This document shows positions 36,142 through 45,177 of a stretch of DNA of 55,514 nt, one piece after another. The stretch lies in the NCBI GenBank assembly GCA_027484425.1, contig JAIXSZ010000053.1, positions 1-55,514 on the forward strand, read 5' to 3'. Every line of letters begins with the position of its first letter. Within the stretch, counting starts at the first letter, position 1. This DNA is from Sphingobacteriales bacterium. Its GTDB lineage: Bacteria > Bacteroidota > Bacteroidia > Chitinophagales > Chitinophagaceae. Below the pieces are notes generated by a model. The model saw nothing but the letters and a program-made list of their open reading frames with translations, did not search any database and was not told where the DNA came from. The position numbers and the translations under genes were made by a program.

Positions 36142-36177
36142 AACATGCGCAACAACTTTTCAGCTACTGCGCATGGT
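36142..36177. terminator. Hairpin between the convergent phosphoesterase and pyk genes
   Basis: 11-bp inverted repeat with one mismatch (core catgcgca at 36144-36151 and tgcgcatg at 36168-36175), 16-nt loop. No strong T-run on either side. Confidence 0.4.
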
Positions 36178-36199
36178 TGACTTTATCATCTTTAGATGT

Positions 36200-37624
36200 T
36201 TAGGACAATCTGGTAATCTTGAGCATATTAGTTGGTAGGTGATCTTGAACAGGTGTGCTACCAGTATTTACTACCACATCCCCCGATTTCAACAAACCCT
36301 TTTCTCTCAATATGTTATGTTGGTCTGCTATTATTGCATCCATACTTTCTTCTTTATCGTAGTAGAAAGCTTGTACACCCCAACTAAGGCTTAACTGATT
36401 AATGAGTGTCTGCGTTTTGGTAAACAAAAACAAAGGAGAGCGTGGCCTGTAGCTAGATAGCATAAACCCTGTATACCCAGACTGTGTCATACCGATAAGG
36501 GCATCAGCCTTCACTGCGCCAGCTATTTCGCAAGCATTGTAGCAAAGCGCATCACTCAGAAAGGATGGCGAATGCGGCATTGGAGTATGGTTTCTATTAT
36601 AAACTATTTCCTCCTTTTCTACCTCATTGATAATGCTCACCATCGTGCGTACCACCATTTCCGGGTACTGTCCCATGGCAGTTTCTCCACTCAACATCAC
36701 TGCATCAGCACCTTCAAGTACAGCATTTGCTACATCTGTTATTTCACTACGGTTGGGTCTTGGCCTGTCTATCATACTCTCCATCATTTGGGTAGCTATT
36801 ATCACAGGCTTGGCACGGTGAATGCATTTCCGCACAATATTCTTTTGTATCATCGGTATCTGCTCAAGAGGAAGCTCAACCCCTAGATCTCCCCGTGCCA
36901 CCATTACTGCATCTGATGCTAAAATTATTTCTCTCAGATGTAACAATGCCTCAGGCTTTTCTATTTTAGAAATTATCTTGGCACTACTATTTTTGGTTCT
37001 TAGTATATGTTTTAGCTGAATAACATCATCTGGTGTACGAACGAACGAAAGTGCAACCCAATCAATATCCTGACTGATAATAAAATCAAGATCAGCCAAA
37101 TCCTTTTCTGATAATGATGGTAATGATATTTTGGTATCAGGTAGGTTAATTCCTTTGTTCGATGACAATACGCCTGGTGTTAACACCTCTACCAACACTC
37201 TTGTATCGTCCATCACTTGTTTCACAATTACTTCGATCTTGCCATCATCTAACAGTATCTTTTCATCAACCCTAACATCGTTATGAAAATCGGGATAAGA
37301 CAAATACACCTGCTCAGCAGTGCCTACGCATTTTTCATTAGTGAAGTAAAATCTATCACCTTTTTTTAGGTCTAGTGCATTGTCTTGTATTATGCCTACT
37401 CTCAACTTTGGCCCTTGAAGGTCAGCAAGTATAGCAATATTAAAAGGGAAGCTACTATTAATTTTCTTTATGTGTTCAATTACCTGCAAATGCTGCTGGT
37501 GTGTACCGTGAGAGAAATTAAGTCGAAATACATTAACACCTTCTTCTACAAGTGCCAGTAATTTTTCATAAGTATTACATGCCGGCCCTACGGTGGCAAT
37601 GATCTTTGTTTTGTGAAGCATCAT
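36200..37624 (-). CDS. pyk: Pyruvate kinase
   Basis: 474 residues from ATG 37624 (ATG 37621 is equally possible). Catalyses ADP phosphorylation from phosphoenolpyruvate, the last step of glycolysis. Motifs: KIIATVGPACNTYEKL, RLNFSHGTHQQH, ILADLQGPKLRVG, the active-site lysine segment KIISKIEKPEALLHL, MVARGDLGVELPLEQIP, KPVIIATQMMESMIDRPRPNRSEITDVANAV, and LSGETAMGQYPEMVVRTM; a C-terminal allosteric domain follows. Located alone, 187 bp from bshC on the same strand. Confidence 0.97.
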   Translation of the reverse strand: MMLHKTKIIATVGPACNTYEKLLALVEEGVNVFRLNFSHGTHQQHLQVIEHIKKINSSFPFNIAILADLQGPKLRVGIIQDNALDLKKGDRFYFTNEKCVGTAEQVYLSYPDFHNDVRVDEKILLDDGKIEVIVKQVMDDTRVLVEVLTPGVLSSNKGINLPDTKISLPSLSEKDLADLDFIISQDIDWVALSFVRTPDDVIQLKHILRTKNSSAKIISKIEKPEALLHLREIILASDAVMVARGDLGVELPLEQIPMIQKNIVRKCIHRAKPVIIATQMMESMIDRPRPNRSEITDVANAVLEGADAVMLSGETAMGQYPEMVVRTMVSIINEVEKEEIVYNRNHTPMPHSPSFLSDALCYNACEIAGAVKADALIGMTQSGYTGFMLSSYRPRSPLFLFTKTQTLINQLSLSWGVQAFYYDKEESMDAIIADQHNILREKGLLKSGDVVVNTGSTPVQDHLPTNMLKITRLS

Positions 37625-37810
37625 AGTATTAATCTGAATGAGGTACAAATCTCTCAACAACTAAGGTGAAAACACCTGTATTAGGTTTAATAAATTGCTA
37701 AGAAAAGTGTATTTGAGTGAAGCACAAAGATAACAATAATATACTCAAAATGCTGACAATCATCTTTAAAAGCAATACGAAACCGAAGAAACCATATACG
37801 ATTTACACTA

Positions 37811-39418
37811 TCAATAGGCAGTATGTTCTACAATAAGAAACTTATTGTTTAATGGCCGAATGCCCTCTTTGACAATATCAAAAAAATCACTCCCATAAAG
37901 CAAATAGTACTCCAAAAAGTTGCAAGTCCGCTCTTGCAAACTATTGGATGGGAAAATTGCTGCTTTTAACTTGGATATACGTTCAACTTGAATATTCATT
38001 TTTTTCTTCTCTGCCCTGTACATTTTTCCCTCTAGTACTAAAAGTTGTTTTTGAATACGATGTAGAACGGCATTGGCTGATGCCAAAAGTGTAGGATCTA
38101 CCGCTATTGCCTTAGTCCTTAAAGCATCGATTAACACTGAGATGTCGTCTGACTCCTTAGTTGTATGCCAATCATCCTGACTGTGGGTAGTTATATGACT
38201 TTTAATAAGGTCATTTTCCTTTTTAAATATTTCATTCATCTGCAATCCCAGTTGTTGGCGCAGTCTGGCTTGCTGAGGATCTATCCAAAGTACTGACTGG
38301 CGTAGCATGACAACGGGATAAAAAACTTTGTAATGGGCAAATAAGGATCTTAACTGAAACCAATAAGCCACTTCTGCTCCACCACCAATAAACGCAACAT
38401 CTGGAAGTATTGTAGACTGAAACAAACCACGTAAAATAACATTAGGACTAAACCGTTCAGGATGAGTTTCTACCTCTTCCCTTATTTCAGATTCAGTAAA
38501 AGCAATTTCAGTATTTAGTACCACCCACCTATCTCCAATACGCTCAATGCGTTCTCTGATCTGATTACTTAGATAAAACAAATTTATGGGCCTGGGAAAA
38601 GCCTGTGTTTTGTAATTTTTCTCTAACAGTTTTGTTTGCTCAGAAACTATTGCAAAAGAATTGCTGTGTAATAACTCATCTATTATAACTGGTATAAAAC
38701 CCGACTTAAGTGTAGCGTTGTCTGGGTCGATAATTACTAAACCATATTTACCAAAAAGCTTGTCAACCAAGTAATGCGTAGCTGCACCTATAGTATTATG
38801 ACCCATGTAGGCCTCAGTAATCAGGTCACGGAGTTCGGAATAATAACTACCAGGTGGGCCCATAATAGCAAACAAATTATCTAAAATTGGCTTAAGACCT
38901 GCTGTGCTCATTCTACCTACTGCTCCTTTCTGTCCATCACCACCCCATTCGAAGCTCTCATTGATATATCTAAAAACACCTAACTCATCAATGTCGTTAT
39001 CCTCGCTGCCCATATAATATACAGGTACAAAATGTTTGTTTGGATACTTGTCATTTAACTCTCCAGCTAGTTTTATAACATGCAATATTTTGTAGACAAA
39101 ATATAGATATCCTGTCATAAGATTGGGTTGGTGAGCAGTAGTGACAGTGTAAGTGTCTTTGTTAAGTAAAGACTGTATGTTATCAATTACAAGAGCGGTA
39201 GTGGGTTGCCCGTGATACTGAGCCGTTAAAGCCTGAACTAATTGTTCTCTGTTAGTATAATGAGCACTACGTTCATTTATAGCTTCTTCGATACCATTTA
39301 CATCTGGTGTGTAGGAGTAGAATTCATCGAGATTTTCATTACCTGCCAGAAAATCGGTAACGAGTTTAGAAAAATACCCTGTTTCGTTATATGAAACTTC
39401 AGAATAACAATATGCCAA
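37811..39418 (-). CDS. bshC: Putative cysteine ligase BshC (bacillithiol biosynthesis)
   Basis: 535 residues, full length. BshC adds cysteine to glucosaminyl-malate, the final step of bacillithiol synthesis. The fold signature is clear: TAHQPNLMTGYLYFVYKILHVI (TGHQP-type nucleotide loop), VPVYYMGSEDNDIDEL, GLVIIDPDNATLK, VAFIGGGAEVAYWFQL and the long C-terminal coiled-coil (about 400-490). The frame begins at TTG 39418 with no ATG nearby; its N-terminus ETGYFSKLVTDFL aligns well, so TTG (or the ATT two codons upstream) is the start. Weak -7 candidate TAGCTTTA on the minus strand at 39462-39469. Confidence 0.92.
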   Translation of the reverse strand: MAYCYSEVSYNETGYFSKLVTDFLAGNENLDEFYSYTPDVNGIEEAINERSAHYTNREQLVQALTAQYHGQPTTALVIDNIQSLLNKDTYTVTTAHQPNLMTGYLYFVYKILHVIKLAGELNDKYPNKHFVPVYYMGSEDNDIDELGVFRYINESFEWGGDGQKGAVGRMSTAGLKPILDNLFAIMGPPGSYYSELRDLITEAYMGHNTIGAATHYLVDKLFGKYGLVIIDPDNATLKSGFIPVIIDELLHSNSFAIVSEQTKLLEKNYKTQAFPRPINLFYLSNQIRERIERIGDRWVVLNTEIAFTESEIREEVETHPERFSPNVILRGLFQSTILPDVAFIGGGAEVAYWFQLRSLFAHYKVFYPVVMLRQSVLWIDPQQARLRQQLGLQMNEIFKKENDLIKSHITTHSQDDWHTTKESDDISVLIDALRTKAIAVDPTLLASANAVLHRIQKQLLVLEGKMYRAEKKKMNIQVERISKLKAAIFPSNSLQERTCNFLEYYLLYGSDFFDIVKEGIRPLNNKFLIVEHTAY

Positions 39419-39518
39419 TGTAATTTGGTTTTAAAAGTGCTAAATTAGCAGTAAGATACCATAAAGCTAGTATGCTGGTGTGTATAGTCCTATAAACATG
39501 TACTATAGGTATTTGTCT

Positions 39519-40166
39519 CTACTTTTGATAGTTAGTTAAAAAAGGGAAATTAACCCCATTATATTGAGGTCTGAGCACCCCATTCCTCAAACCTTGAAAT
39601 GTATGCCCAGGACCTTTAGTAAGAAACAAATTTACAAGCCAAGCGGGCAAAATACCTCCTGGGTCGAAATACAATGTATACACAATTTTCAATTCATTGT
39701 CAGATATACTTGTAATATCCCAGTGAGCTACAGATTTTGGTACCCTTACTAAACCTTTTTTCAATGGCAACCTATCTGGGTCGGTTCGAGAATCGATAGT
39801 TACATATCCAGGCTTAACCTCCCGAATAACAAAATGAGCAATATAATCTCTGTCAGAACAAGGCCAAGGCAAATCTACCTCTGAATAAAAAATCAATTCG
39901 TTTGGTGCAACGACATTTACAATATATGAATATTTTGTACTGTAAACCCACTCAGACTGTTTTTCGATATCTAGCAAAAAGGCTATTAATTGATTGATAT
40001 TAGCCGAAACATTAACCTCTACTTTCAGTAATTTAAAGTTAGAGTTATCAGTGTGGGCTGTGAATATACTTATACCATCTTCAACTTTTTTGAGCCGCCA
40101 AGAAGGCTGAGCAAAAGTTACGCTTGGAGATATAATTAATAAAATAAACAAAGAGAACTTGCCCAT
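39519..40166 (-). CDS. START/SRPBCC lipid-binding-domain secreted protein
   Basis: 215 residues. Signal peptide about 1-19 (FSLFILLIISPSVTFA), then a START domain: WRLKKVEDGISIFTAHTDNSNFK, LDIEKQSEWVYSTKYSYIVN, the conserved DLPWPCSDRDYIAHF and the C-terminal amphipathic helix LVNLFLTKGPGHTFQGLRN. Probably a periplasmic lipid or hydrophobic-ligand carrier. It follows the Nudix gene by 37 bp on the same strand, so likely one transcript. Ligand unknown. Confidence 0.82.
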   Translation of the reverse strand: MGKFSLFILLIISPSVTFAQPSWRLKKVEDGISIFTAHTDNSNFKLLKVEVNVSANINQLIAFLLDIEKQSEWVYSTKYSYIVNVVAPNELIFYSEVDLPWPCSDRDYIAHFVIREVKPGYVTIDSRTDPDRLPLKKGLVRVPKSVAHWDITSISDNELKIVYTLYFDPGGILPAWLVNLFLTKGPGHTFQGLRNGVLRPQYNGVNFPFLTNYQK

Positions 40167-40203
40167 AAAGACAGCTAAAGTAAATATAAAACATCAAAAC
40201 TAT

Positions 40204-40839
40204 CTACCATTTCAGTCCTGCAGCTTTCAAAACCTCTCTAATGGCCTCGTAGGTACGAGAGGCAAGCGAACCCAGTTCCTTTTCAGGCACCCATCGGGCC
40301 TCCATTATATTTTCTTCTTTTTGAGGTTTTAGTTGGTCTGTGCTTGAGCCATACATGATGTACCATACAGTTTGCTTTAAGAATTGAATCCCGTCTTGCG
40401 TGTATATATGAAAACTATCTCCAAGTTTATTGCCCAATCGCAATTGTGTTAATCCAGTTTCCTCAGATACTTCCCTCAATGCACACTCAGCAATATTTTC
40501 TCCTTCATCAAGTTTTCCTTTGGGTAAATCCCATTTACCACGTCGGTAGATCATGAGAAGCTCGCCACCCTCGTTATACACTAGTCCACCACCGGCCATA
40601 ATAGGGGTATACATAGCATGCAACTGATCTAGCAATGCTTGGTATGAAATATCTTCAATAATTGCACCCACATTGCCTGGTCTATCCATAAACTGAAATG
40701 CCTGATTAAAACTTTTAAGTGTGGCACCAGTAAAAAACTGATACATTTCAGCAACTGGATTTGATTCCATATATGCCTCCATATCAGTAGTCAGTATCAA
40801 TGGCTTATCATTATAATATATTTTTTGTGAGAAATTCAT
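40204..40839 (-). CDS. Nudix hydrolase
   Basis: 211 residues from ATG 40839. The Nudix box (residues 108-130, G-x5-E-x7-REVSEETG-L) is complete, so it should hydrolyse a nucleoside diphosphate linked to another moiety; KWDLPKGKL precedes it. An 80-residue N-terminal extension of unknown role is typical of this Bacteroidota group. The open frame extends to 41004, but that would run 116 bp into pyrE on the opposite strand and past its promoter, so the internal ATG 40839 is used. Confidence 0.88.
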   Translation of the reverse strand: MNFSQKIYYNDKPLILTTDMEAYMESNPVAEMYQFFTGATLKSFNQAFQFMDRPGNVGAIIEDISYQALLDQLHAMYTPIMAGGGLVYNEGGELLMIYRRGKWDLPKGKLDEGENIAECALREVSEETGLTQLRLGNKLGDSFHIYTQDGIQFLKQTVWYIMYGSSTDQLKPQKEENIMEARWVPEKELGSLASRTYEAIREVLKAAGLKW

Positions 40840-40873
40840 ACTGCTGATTTTTTGAAGGCTTGCGTAAATAATG

Positions 40874-40881
40874 TAGGTTTG
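40874..40881 (+). promoter_or_regulatory. TAnnTTTG -7 element (TAGGTTTG) for pyrE
   Basis: Perfect consensus with TTG 19 nt upstream (TTG at 40852-40854). The ATG (40889) is 8 nt beyond the motif, so the pyrE transcript is essentially leaderless. Confidence 0.72.
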
Positions 40882-40888
40882 GGCGGTT

Positions 40889-41530
40889 ATGAGTACACCA
40901 AAACATTTTGCTGAAAAACTATTGCAAATTAAGGCATTGCAAGTCAACCTGCAAAAACCATATACATGGGCTTCAGGTTGGAGATCGCCAGTATACTGCG
41001 ACAACCGAAAAGTTTTATCATTCCCCTACGTTCGTGATTTTGTAAAAAGCGAACTAGCCAATATGATTTTAGATCAATATCCTGATGCTGAAGTAATAGC
41101 AGGGGTTGCAACCGCAGGTATTGCTCATGGGGTTATGGCAGCCGACCTATTGAAACTGCCATTTGTGTATGTACGAGCCAAGCCCAAGGAGCATGGAATG
41201 GGCAACCAAATAGAAGGCGTATTGCTACCCGGACAAAAGGTTGTAGTGGTAGAAGACCTGATATCTACAGGAAAAAGTAGCCTGCAGGTAGTGGATGTAC
41301 TGCGCGAACACGGTGCAGAAGTATTGGGTATGTGCGGACTATTTACTTACGGCTTCCCAATTGCTGACCAAGCATTTGAAAAATATGGCTTACCGCTGCA
41401 CACAATTAGCAATTATACAGCACTTATGGAAGTGGCAGAAGAGCAACAACTAGTACAGCCTGAAGACAAAGAAATTTTAGCCAACTGGCGCAAGGACCCA
41501 GCCAACTGGCAGCCACCAGTTAAAGGCTGA
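40889..41530 (+). CDS. pyrE: Orotate phosphoribosyltransferase
   Basis: 213 residues, normal length. Transfers phosphoribose from PRPP to orotate in pyrimidine synthesis. Present are KPYTWASGWRSPVYCDNR (orotate/PRPP contacts), EVIAGVATAGIAHG, YVRAKPKEHGMGNQIEG (flexible catalytic loop) and the PRPP loop VVVVEDLISTGKSS. The gene stands alone, divergent from the Nudix gene, and has a strong terminator after it. Confidence 0.97.
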   Translation: MSTPKHFAEKLLQIKALQVNLQKPYTWASGWRSPVYCDNRKVLSFPYVRDFVKSELANMILDQYPDAEVIAGVATAGIAHGVMAADLLKLPFVYVRAKPKEHGMGNQIEGVLLPGQKVVVVEDLISTGKSSLQVVDVLREHGAEVLGMCGLFTYGFPIADQAFEKYGLPLHTISNYTALMEVAEEQQLVQPEDKEILANWRKDPANWQPPVKG

Positions 41531-41553
41531 CAATTAGCTTTAAACATACTCAA

Positions 41554-41586
41554 ACGGCACTTTGGATGGAATATTCAAAGTGCCGT
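41554..41586 (+). terminator. Intrinsic terminator after pyrE
   Basis: 10-bp perfect stem acggcacttt/aaagtgccgt (41554-41563 with 41577-41586), extendable by further pairs in the loop, then ATTATTTT. Lies 24 bp past the stop. Confidence 0.85.
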
Positions 41587-41772
41587 ATTATTTTAATTGC
41601 GCTGTCTTACATTAAAATATTTTTGAAAGGCTATCAGTAGGTTATTATTATAAGGTTATAATTTTATTAAGAAGTACCCTAACCAATGTAAGCACTCAAT
41701 ATTATTTAATATTTTCGTTGGATTAACGTGGTTCGATTTGTTATCAAATCGTATTCTAACAACAATTTTTTG

Positions 41773-43137
41773 ATGAAAAATAAAATAATACTAAGTCTTT
41801 TTTTTGTTGCTCTATTATCATTTGCAATAAATACCGTTGGTTTAGTAACCATTGTTTACGCGGCACCAGCACCAGTAGTAGACTATACTGGATTTCCTGA
41901 AACCTTCGAAATTGGTACAAAAACCGCTTACAGCTATGGCACAGTGTCACTTACCACAGGCACATGGGGGCTGGATGATGCACTAATAGGCGACTCCGAA
42001 AATGATGTAAAAAATGGTACCAAATCAGTACGAATAAGAAATACGGGAAAACTAACTATGCTGTTTGACGTAACAACAGGTAGTAGTAAAGTGGTTGTAC
42101 AACATGCACTATTCGGAGCTGATACTAACGCAACTTGGGGCCTGTGGTACTCGATTAATGGCGGCGCAAATTGGGTACAAGCCGGCAGTAATGTTACATC
42201 TACAACTCATACATTAGTACAAACTTCTTTTGCCATAAGTTTGTTTGGGAATGTGAGGTTTGAGATCAGAAAAATAACTGGTGGCAGGTTGAATGTTGAC
42301 AACATTATCATTACAGATAATTCTGGCACATGTTGTTGTGGCTGTGGAGCAGACACAACCGATGCCACTGCTTCAAGAGATAATGTTTTGTTATTTGGTA
42401 ATCCTAGTGCGGCCACTTCCACAGCTACAGACTCAAACAACTATCTGATTATAAAACATCAATTTTCGCTAGCTTATAATAATTCTCGTGGTATACCTAA
42501 TTGGGTGGGCTGGCATCTAAGCACTGCTTGGAAGGGAACTGCTGAAAGATGCGACTGTTTCACACAAGACACACAAATACCAACTGGGTACTACAGAGCA
42601 TCAACATCTCATTACACAGGTAGTGGTTTCGATAGAGGCCACTTGTGCCCATCAGACGACAGAGATGCAAGTGACACAGACAATGCAGTTACCTTTAAGA
42701 TGAGTAATATAGCACCACAAGCGCCACAACTCAATCAGATAACTTGGTTAGCATTGGAAAACTATTGCAGAAATTTGATCAATGCTGGCAACGAATTGTA
42801 CATCTTTTCTGGCGGGTATGGTCAAGGAGGTGTAGGAAGCTCTAGTGACACAACTTACTCTATAAATTCAGATAAAATAAAAGTTCCATCACGTTTTTGG
42901 AAAGTAATTATCGTGCTTCCTAATGGAAGCAATGACTTAAGCAGAGTGACAACAAGTACAAGAGTCATCGCAGTAGATATGCCTAACGTACAAGCTGTAA
43001 GCGCAATGCCATGGACATTTTATAGAACTACAACAGATGCAATAGAAACCGCTACTGGCTACAACTTTTTTTCTGCCTTACCAACCGCTACACAAGCAGC
43101 AATAGAAGCGACCATAGATACAGTTACCGTCCCCTAA
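41773..43137 (+). CDS. Secreted DNA/RNA non-specific endonuclease with N-terminal beta-sandwich
   Basis: 454 residues from ATG 41773. Signal peptide about 1-34 with a long hydrophobic core. Residues about 40-190 form a jelly-roll-like domain, followed by a Cys-rich linker (GTCCCGCGAD) and an His-Me-finger endonuclease domain with the catalytic GFDRGHLCPSDDRD, then SNIAPQAPQLNQITW (metal Asn). A nuclease for nutrient acquisition, eDNA turnover or competition is plausible. No T9SS type A domain is apparent at the C-terminus. Upstream near-consensus TCGATTTG (41733-41740) is a possible promoter; an interrupted palindrome gatttg-ttat-caaatc (41735-41750) overlaps it. Confidence 0.87.
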   Translation: MKNKIILSLFFVALLSFAINTVGLVTIVYAAPAPVVDYTGFPETFEIGTKTAYSYGTVSLTTGTWGLDDALIGDSENDVKNGTKSVRIRNTGKLTMLFDVTTGSSKVVVQHALFGADTNATWGLWYSINGGANWVQAGSNVTSTTHTLVQTSFAISLFGNVRFEIRKITGGRLNVDNIIITDNSGTCCCGCGADTTDATASRDNVLLFGNPSAATSTATDSNNYLIIKHQFSLAYNNSRGIPNWVGWHLSTAWKGTAERCDCFTQDTQIPTGYYRASTSHYTGSGFDRGHLCPSDDRDASDTDNAVTFKMSNIAPQAPQLNQITWLALENYCRNLINAGNELYIFSGGYGQGGVGSSSDTTYSINSDKIKVPSRFWKVIIVLPNGSNDLSRVTTSTRVIAVDMPNVQAVSAMPWTFYRTTTDAIETATGYNFFSALPTATQAAIEATIDTVTVP

Positions 43138-43260
43138 AAACGTAATTTAGCTCTAATAATCTTGTGTTGTTTTATTATTTTCGCCCTATTGGCTATCCAC
43201 TGAAGATGTATAGCAAACAAGACTAACTCAATTGATTTAACACGACAAAACAAAACCAAA

Positions 43261-44202
43261 ATGAATATTCCAGTAGTAGATCTTGCTGCATTTACCAAGG
43301 GTGACGATGCGGCCAAACAAGCATTCGTTCAACAATTAGGCATTGCCTATGAGCAAGTAGGATTTGTAGCGGTAAAGAACCATGGTATATCCGACGAATT
43401 GATAGCGAACCTTTATTCACAGGTGCAAGATTTCTTTGCAATGCCAACTGCCGATAAGAAAAAATATGAAATAGCAGGACTTGCAGGACAAAGGGGCTAT
43501 ACCTCTTTTGGCAAAGAACATGCTAAAGGATTTGATGCTCCTGACTTAAAAGAATTCTTCCAGTTTGGGCAAGAAGTAGCTGCAGGAGAACCAGAAAAAG
43601 AGTTGTACCCAGATAATGTAGTAGTGACCGAAATACCTGAATTCACTCCATCTTTGTTGAAGGCATTTAGAGGTTTTGAATCAGCAGGAGCAGCATTACT
43701 TAGAGCAATTGCCCTATTCCTGAATCTTGAGGAAAACTATTTTGCAGACCACATCCACAATGGCAACTCTATACTAAGAGCTATATATTACCCTCCAATA
43801 ACTGAAGAACCAGCATCAGCTATAAGGGCAGAACAACATGAGGATATAAACCTCATAACACTGCTGGTAGGCGCATCTGCAGATGGTCTAGAGATCTTAA
43901 ACATGCAAGGTGAATGGATTCCAGTTACTTCATTACCTGAACAAATAGTAGTGAACGTAGGCGACATGCTACAACGACTAACAAACAATAGACTAAAAAG
44001 CACAACACATAGAGTAGTAAATCCACCTCGTGAAAAATGGGCAACACCACGTTATTCAATACCATTCTTCCTTCACCCAAAAAAAGAAATGAGTTTGGCT
44101 TGTTTGCCTAGCTGCATAGATGACACACACCCTAAAGCATACGAAGACTATACAGCAGGAGAGTATCTTGACGAAAGATTGAGAGAAATAGGGCTTAAAT
44201 AA
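43261..44202 (+). CDS. 2-oxoglutarate/Fe(II)-dependent oxygenase, isopenicillin-N-synthase-like
   Basis: 313 residues. Contains the N-terminal domain of the IPNS/flavanone hydroxylase group (MNIPVVDLAAF, GFVAVKNHGI) and the jelly-roll with facial triad H193-x-D195 (EQHEDINLITLL) and H250 (STTHRV), plus R264-x-S266 (RYSIPFF) that binds 2-oxoglutarate. Oxidative modification of a small molecule is expected, but the substrate is unknown. Transcribed with or independently of the EamA exporter 52 bp downstream, which has its own promoter. Near-consensus TATTTTCG at 43176-43183 is a possible promoter. Confidence 0.9.
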   Translation: MNIPVVDLAAFTKGDDAAKQAFVQQLGIAYEQVGFVAVKNHGISDELIANLYSQVQDFFAMPTADKKKYEIAGLAGQRGYTSFGKEHAKGFDAPDLKEFFQFGQEVAAGEPEKELYPDNVVVTEIPEFTPSLLKAFRGFESAGAALLRAIALFLNLEENYFADHIHNGNSILRAIYYPPITEEPASAIRAEQHEDINLITLLVGASADGLEILNMQGEWIPVTSLPEQIVVNVGDMLQRLTNNRLKSTTHRVVNPPREKWATPRYSIPFFLHPKKEMSLACLPSCIDDTHPKAYEDYTAGEYLDERLREIGLK

Positions 44203-44240
44203 TGCTATTGTATTAGTAAGAAATTGACTGAGGTAGTTAT

Positions 44241-44248
44241 TACCTTTG
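44241..44248 (+). promoter_or_regulatory. TAnnTTTG -7 element (TACCTTTG) for the EamA gene
   Basis: Perfect consensus. The longest frame would begin at a TTG inside the motif (44246); the GTG at 44255, 7 nt after it, is the likely real start, giving a leaderless or nearly leaderless message. Confidence 0.65.
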
Positions 44249-44254
44249 CGCCCT

Positions 44255-45163
44255 GTGAATAAAGTTACTAAAGCGCATTTGGCGCTACTGGGAGCAAACC
44301 TTTTTTATGGTGCAGGGTTTACGGTTGCAAAATCTATAATGCCTCGTCTGATACAACCACTTGGTTTCATCTTTATCAGAGTAGGAGTTGTAACAATACT
44401 ATTTTGGCTTAGCTATTTGATTGGCAAAGAATACAGAACGAAAATTGACCGTCAGGATTGGTTTAAAATCATTCTTGGCGGTCTTTTGGGTGTTGCACTA
44501 AATCAAATGTTGTTCTTCTCTGGCTTGAATCTCACCTTCCCTATACATGCCGCACTGATAATGATGAGCACACCATTGCTCATCACTATAATCTCCATAT
44601 TGATGCTCCGAGAACGCATTCCAGCTACTAAAACAACAGGCCTTTTAATGGGCATCGGTGGTGCAGTTTTGCTAATGAGTGCAGGTAAAGAACTTACCAT
44701 TACAGGTAACTCAGCAAAAGGTGACTTATTGGTTTTTGCTAACGCTGCTTCCTATGCGGTGTATCTGGTACTTATAAAACCATTAATGCATAAATACCGA
44801 CCAATAATTGTTATAAGATGGGTCTTTTTATTTGGCTTTTTGATGGTGCTACCATTTGGATGGCAACAGTTCTCAGATATAAATTGGTCGATGTTTGAGG
44901 CTATTGATTTTATGAGTGTTGCCTTCATTGTAGTTTGTGTCACCTTCTTTACTTACCTGTGGAATATTTATGCACTTAGAGTATTGTCTCCCACAGTTGC
45001 TGGCGCGTATATATACCTGCAACCAATTTTTGCAGCCATGATTTCTGTGCTTTACATTGGCGAACAAATTACTGGTATCAAGTTACTAGCCACTATTATG
45101 ATTTTTGGAGGAGTTTACTTAGCCAATTTTGGATTTAAAAGGAACATAAAAACATCCGCCTGA
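44255..45163 (+). CDS. EamA-family (DMT superfamily) transporter
   Basis: 302 residues from GTG 44255. Ten hydrophobic helices arranged as two EamA repeats (GANLFYGAGFTVAKSIMPRLI and GDLLVFANAASYAVYLVLIKPL start the two halves); GLNLTFPIHAALIMMSTPLLITII and PTVAGAYIYLQPIFAAMISV are typical helices 4 and 9. Likely exports a metabolite or amino acid; substrate unknown. It converges on alkB with 14 bp between the stops. Confidence 0.88.
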   Translation: MNKVTKAHLALLGANLFYGAGFTVAKSIMPRLIQPLGFIFIRVGVVTILFWLSYLIGKEYRTKIDRQDWFKIILGGLLGVALNQMLFFSGLNLTFPIHAALIMMSTPLLITIISILMLRERIPATKTTGLLMGIGGAVLLMSAGKELTITGNSAKGDLLVFANAASYAVYLVLIKPLMHKYRPIIVIRWVFLFGFLMVLPFGWQQFSDINWSMFEAIDFMSVAFIVVCVTFFTYLWNIYALRVLSPTVAGAYIYLQPIFAAMISVLYIGEQITGIKLLATIMIFGGVYLANFGFKRNIKTSA

Positions 45164-45177
45164 TAATAGAAATAAAA

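Noticed and set aside
40840..41004. N-terminal extension of the Nudix protein to 41004
   Set aside because: It would overlap pyrE and the pyrE promoter on the other strand; the sequence before the internal Met at 40839 lacks similarity to Nudix proteins.
41735..41750. Short palindrome gatttg-ttat-caaatc before the nuclease gene as an operator
   Set aside because: A six-base stem is expected by chance in AT-rich DNA and overlaps only a near-consensus promoter; noted but not called.
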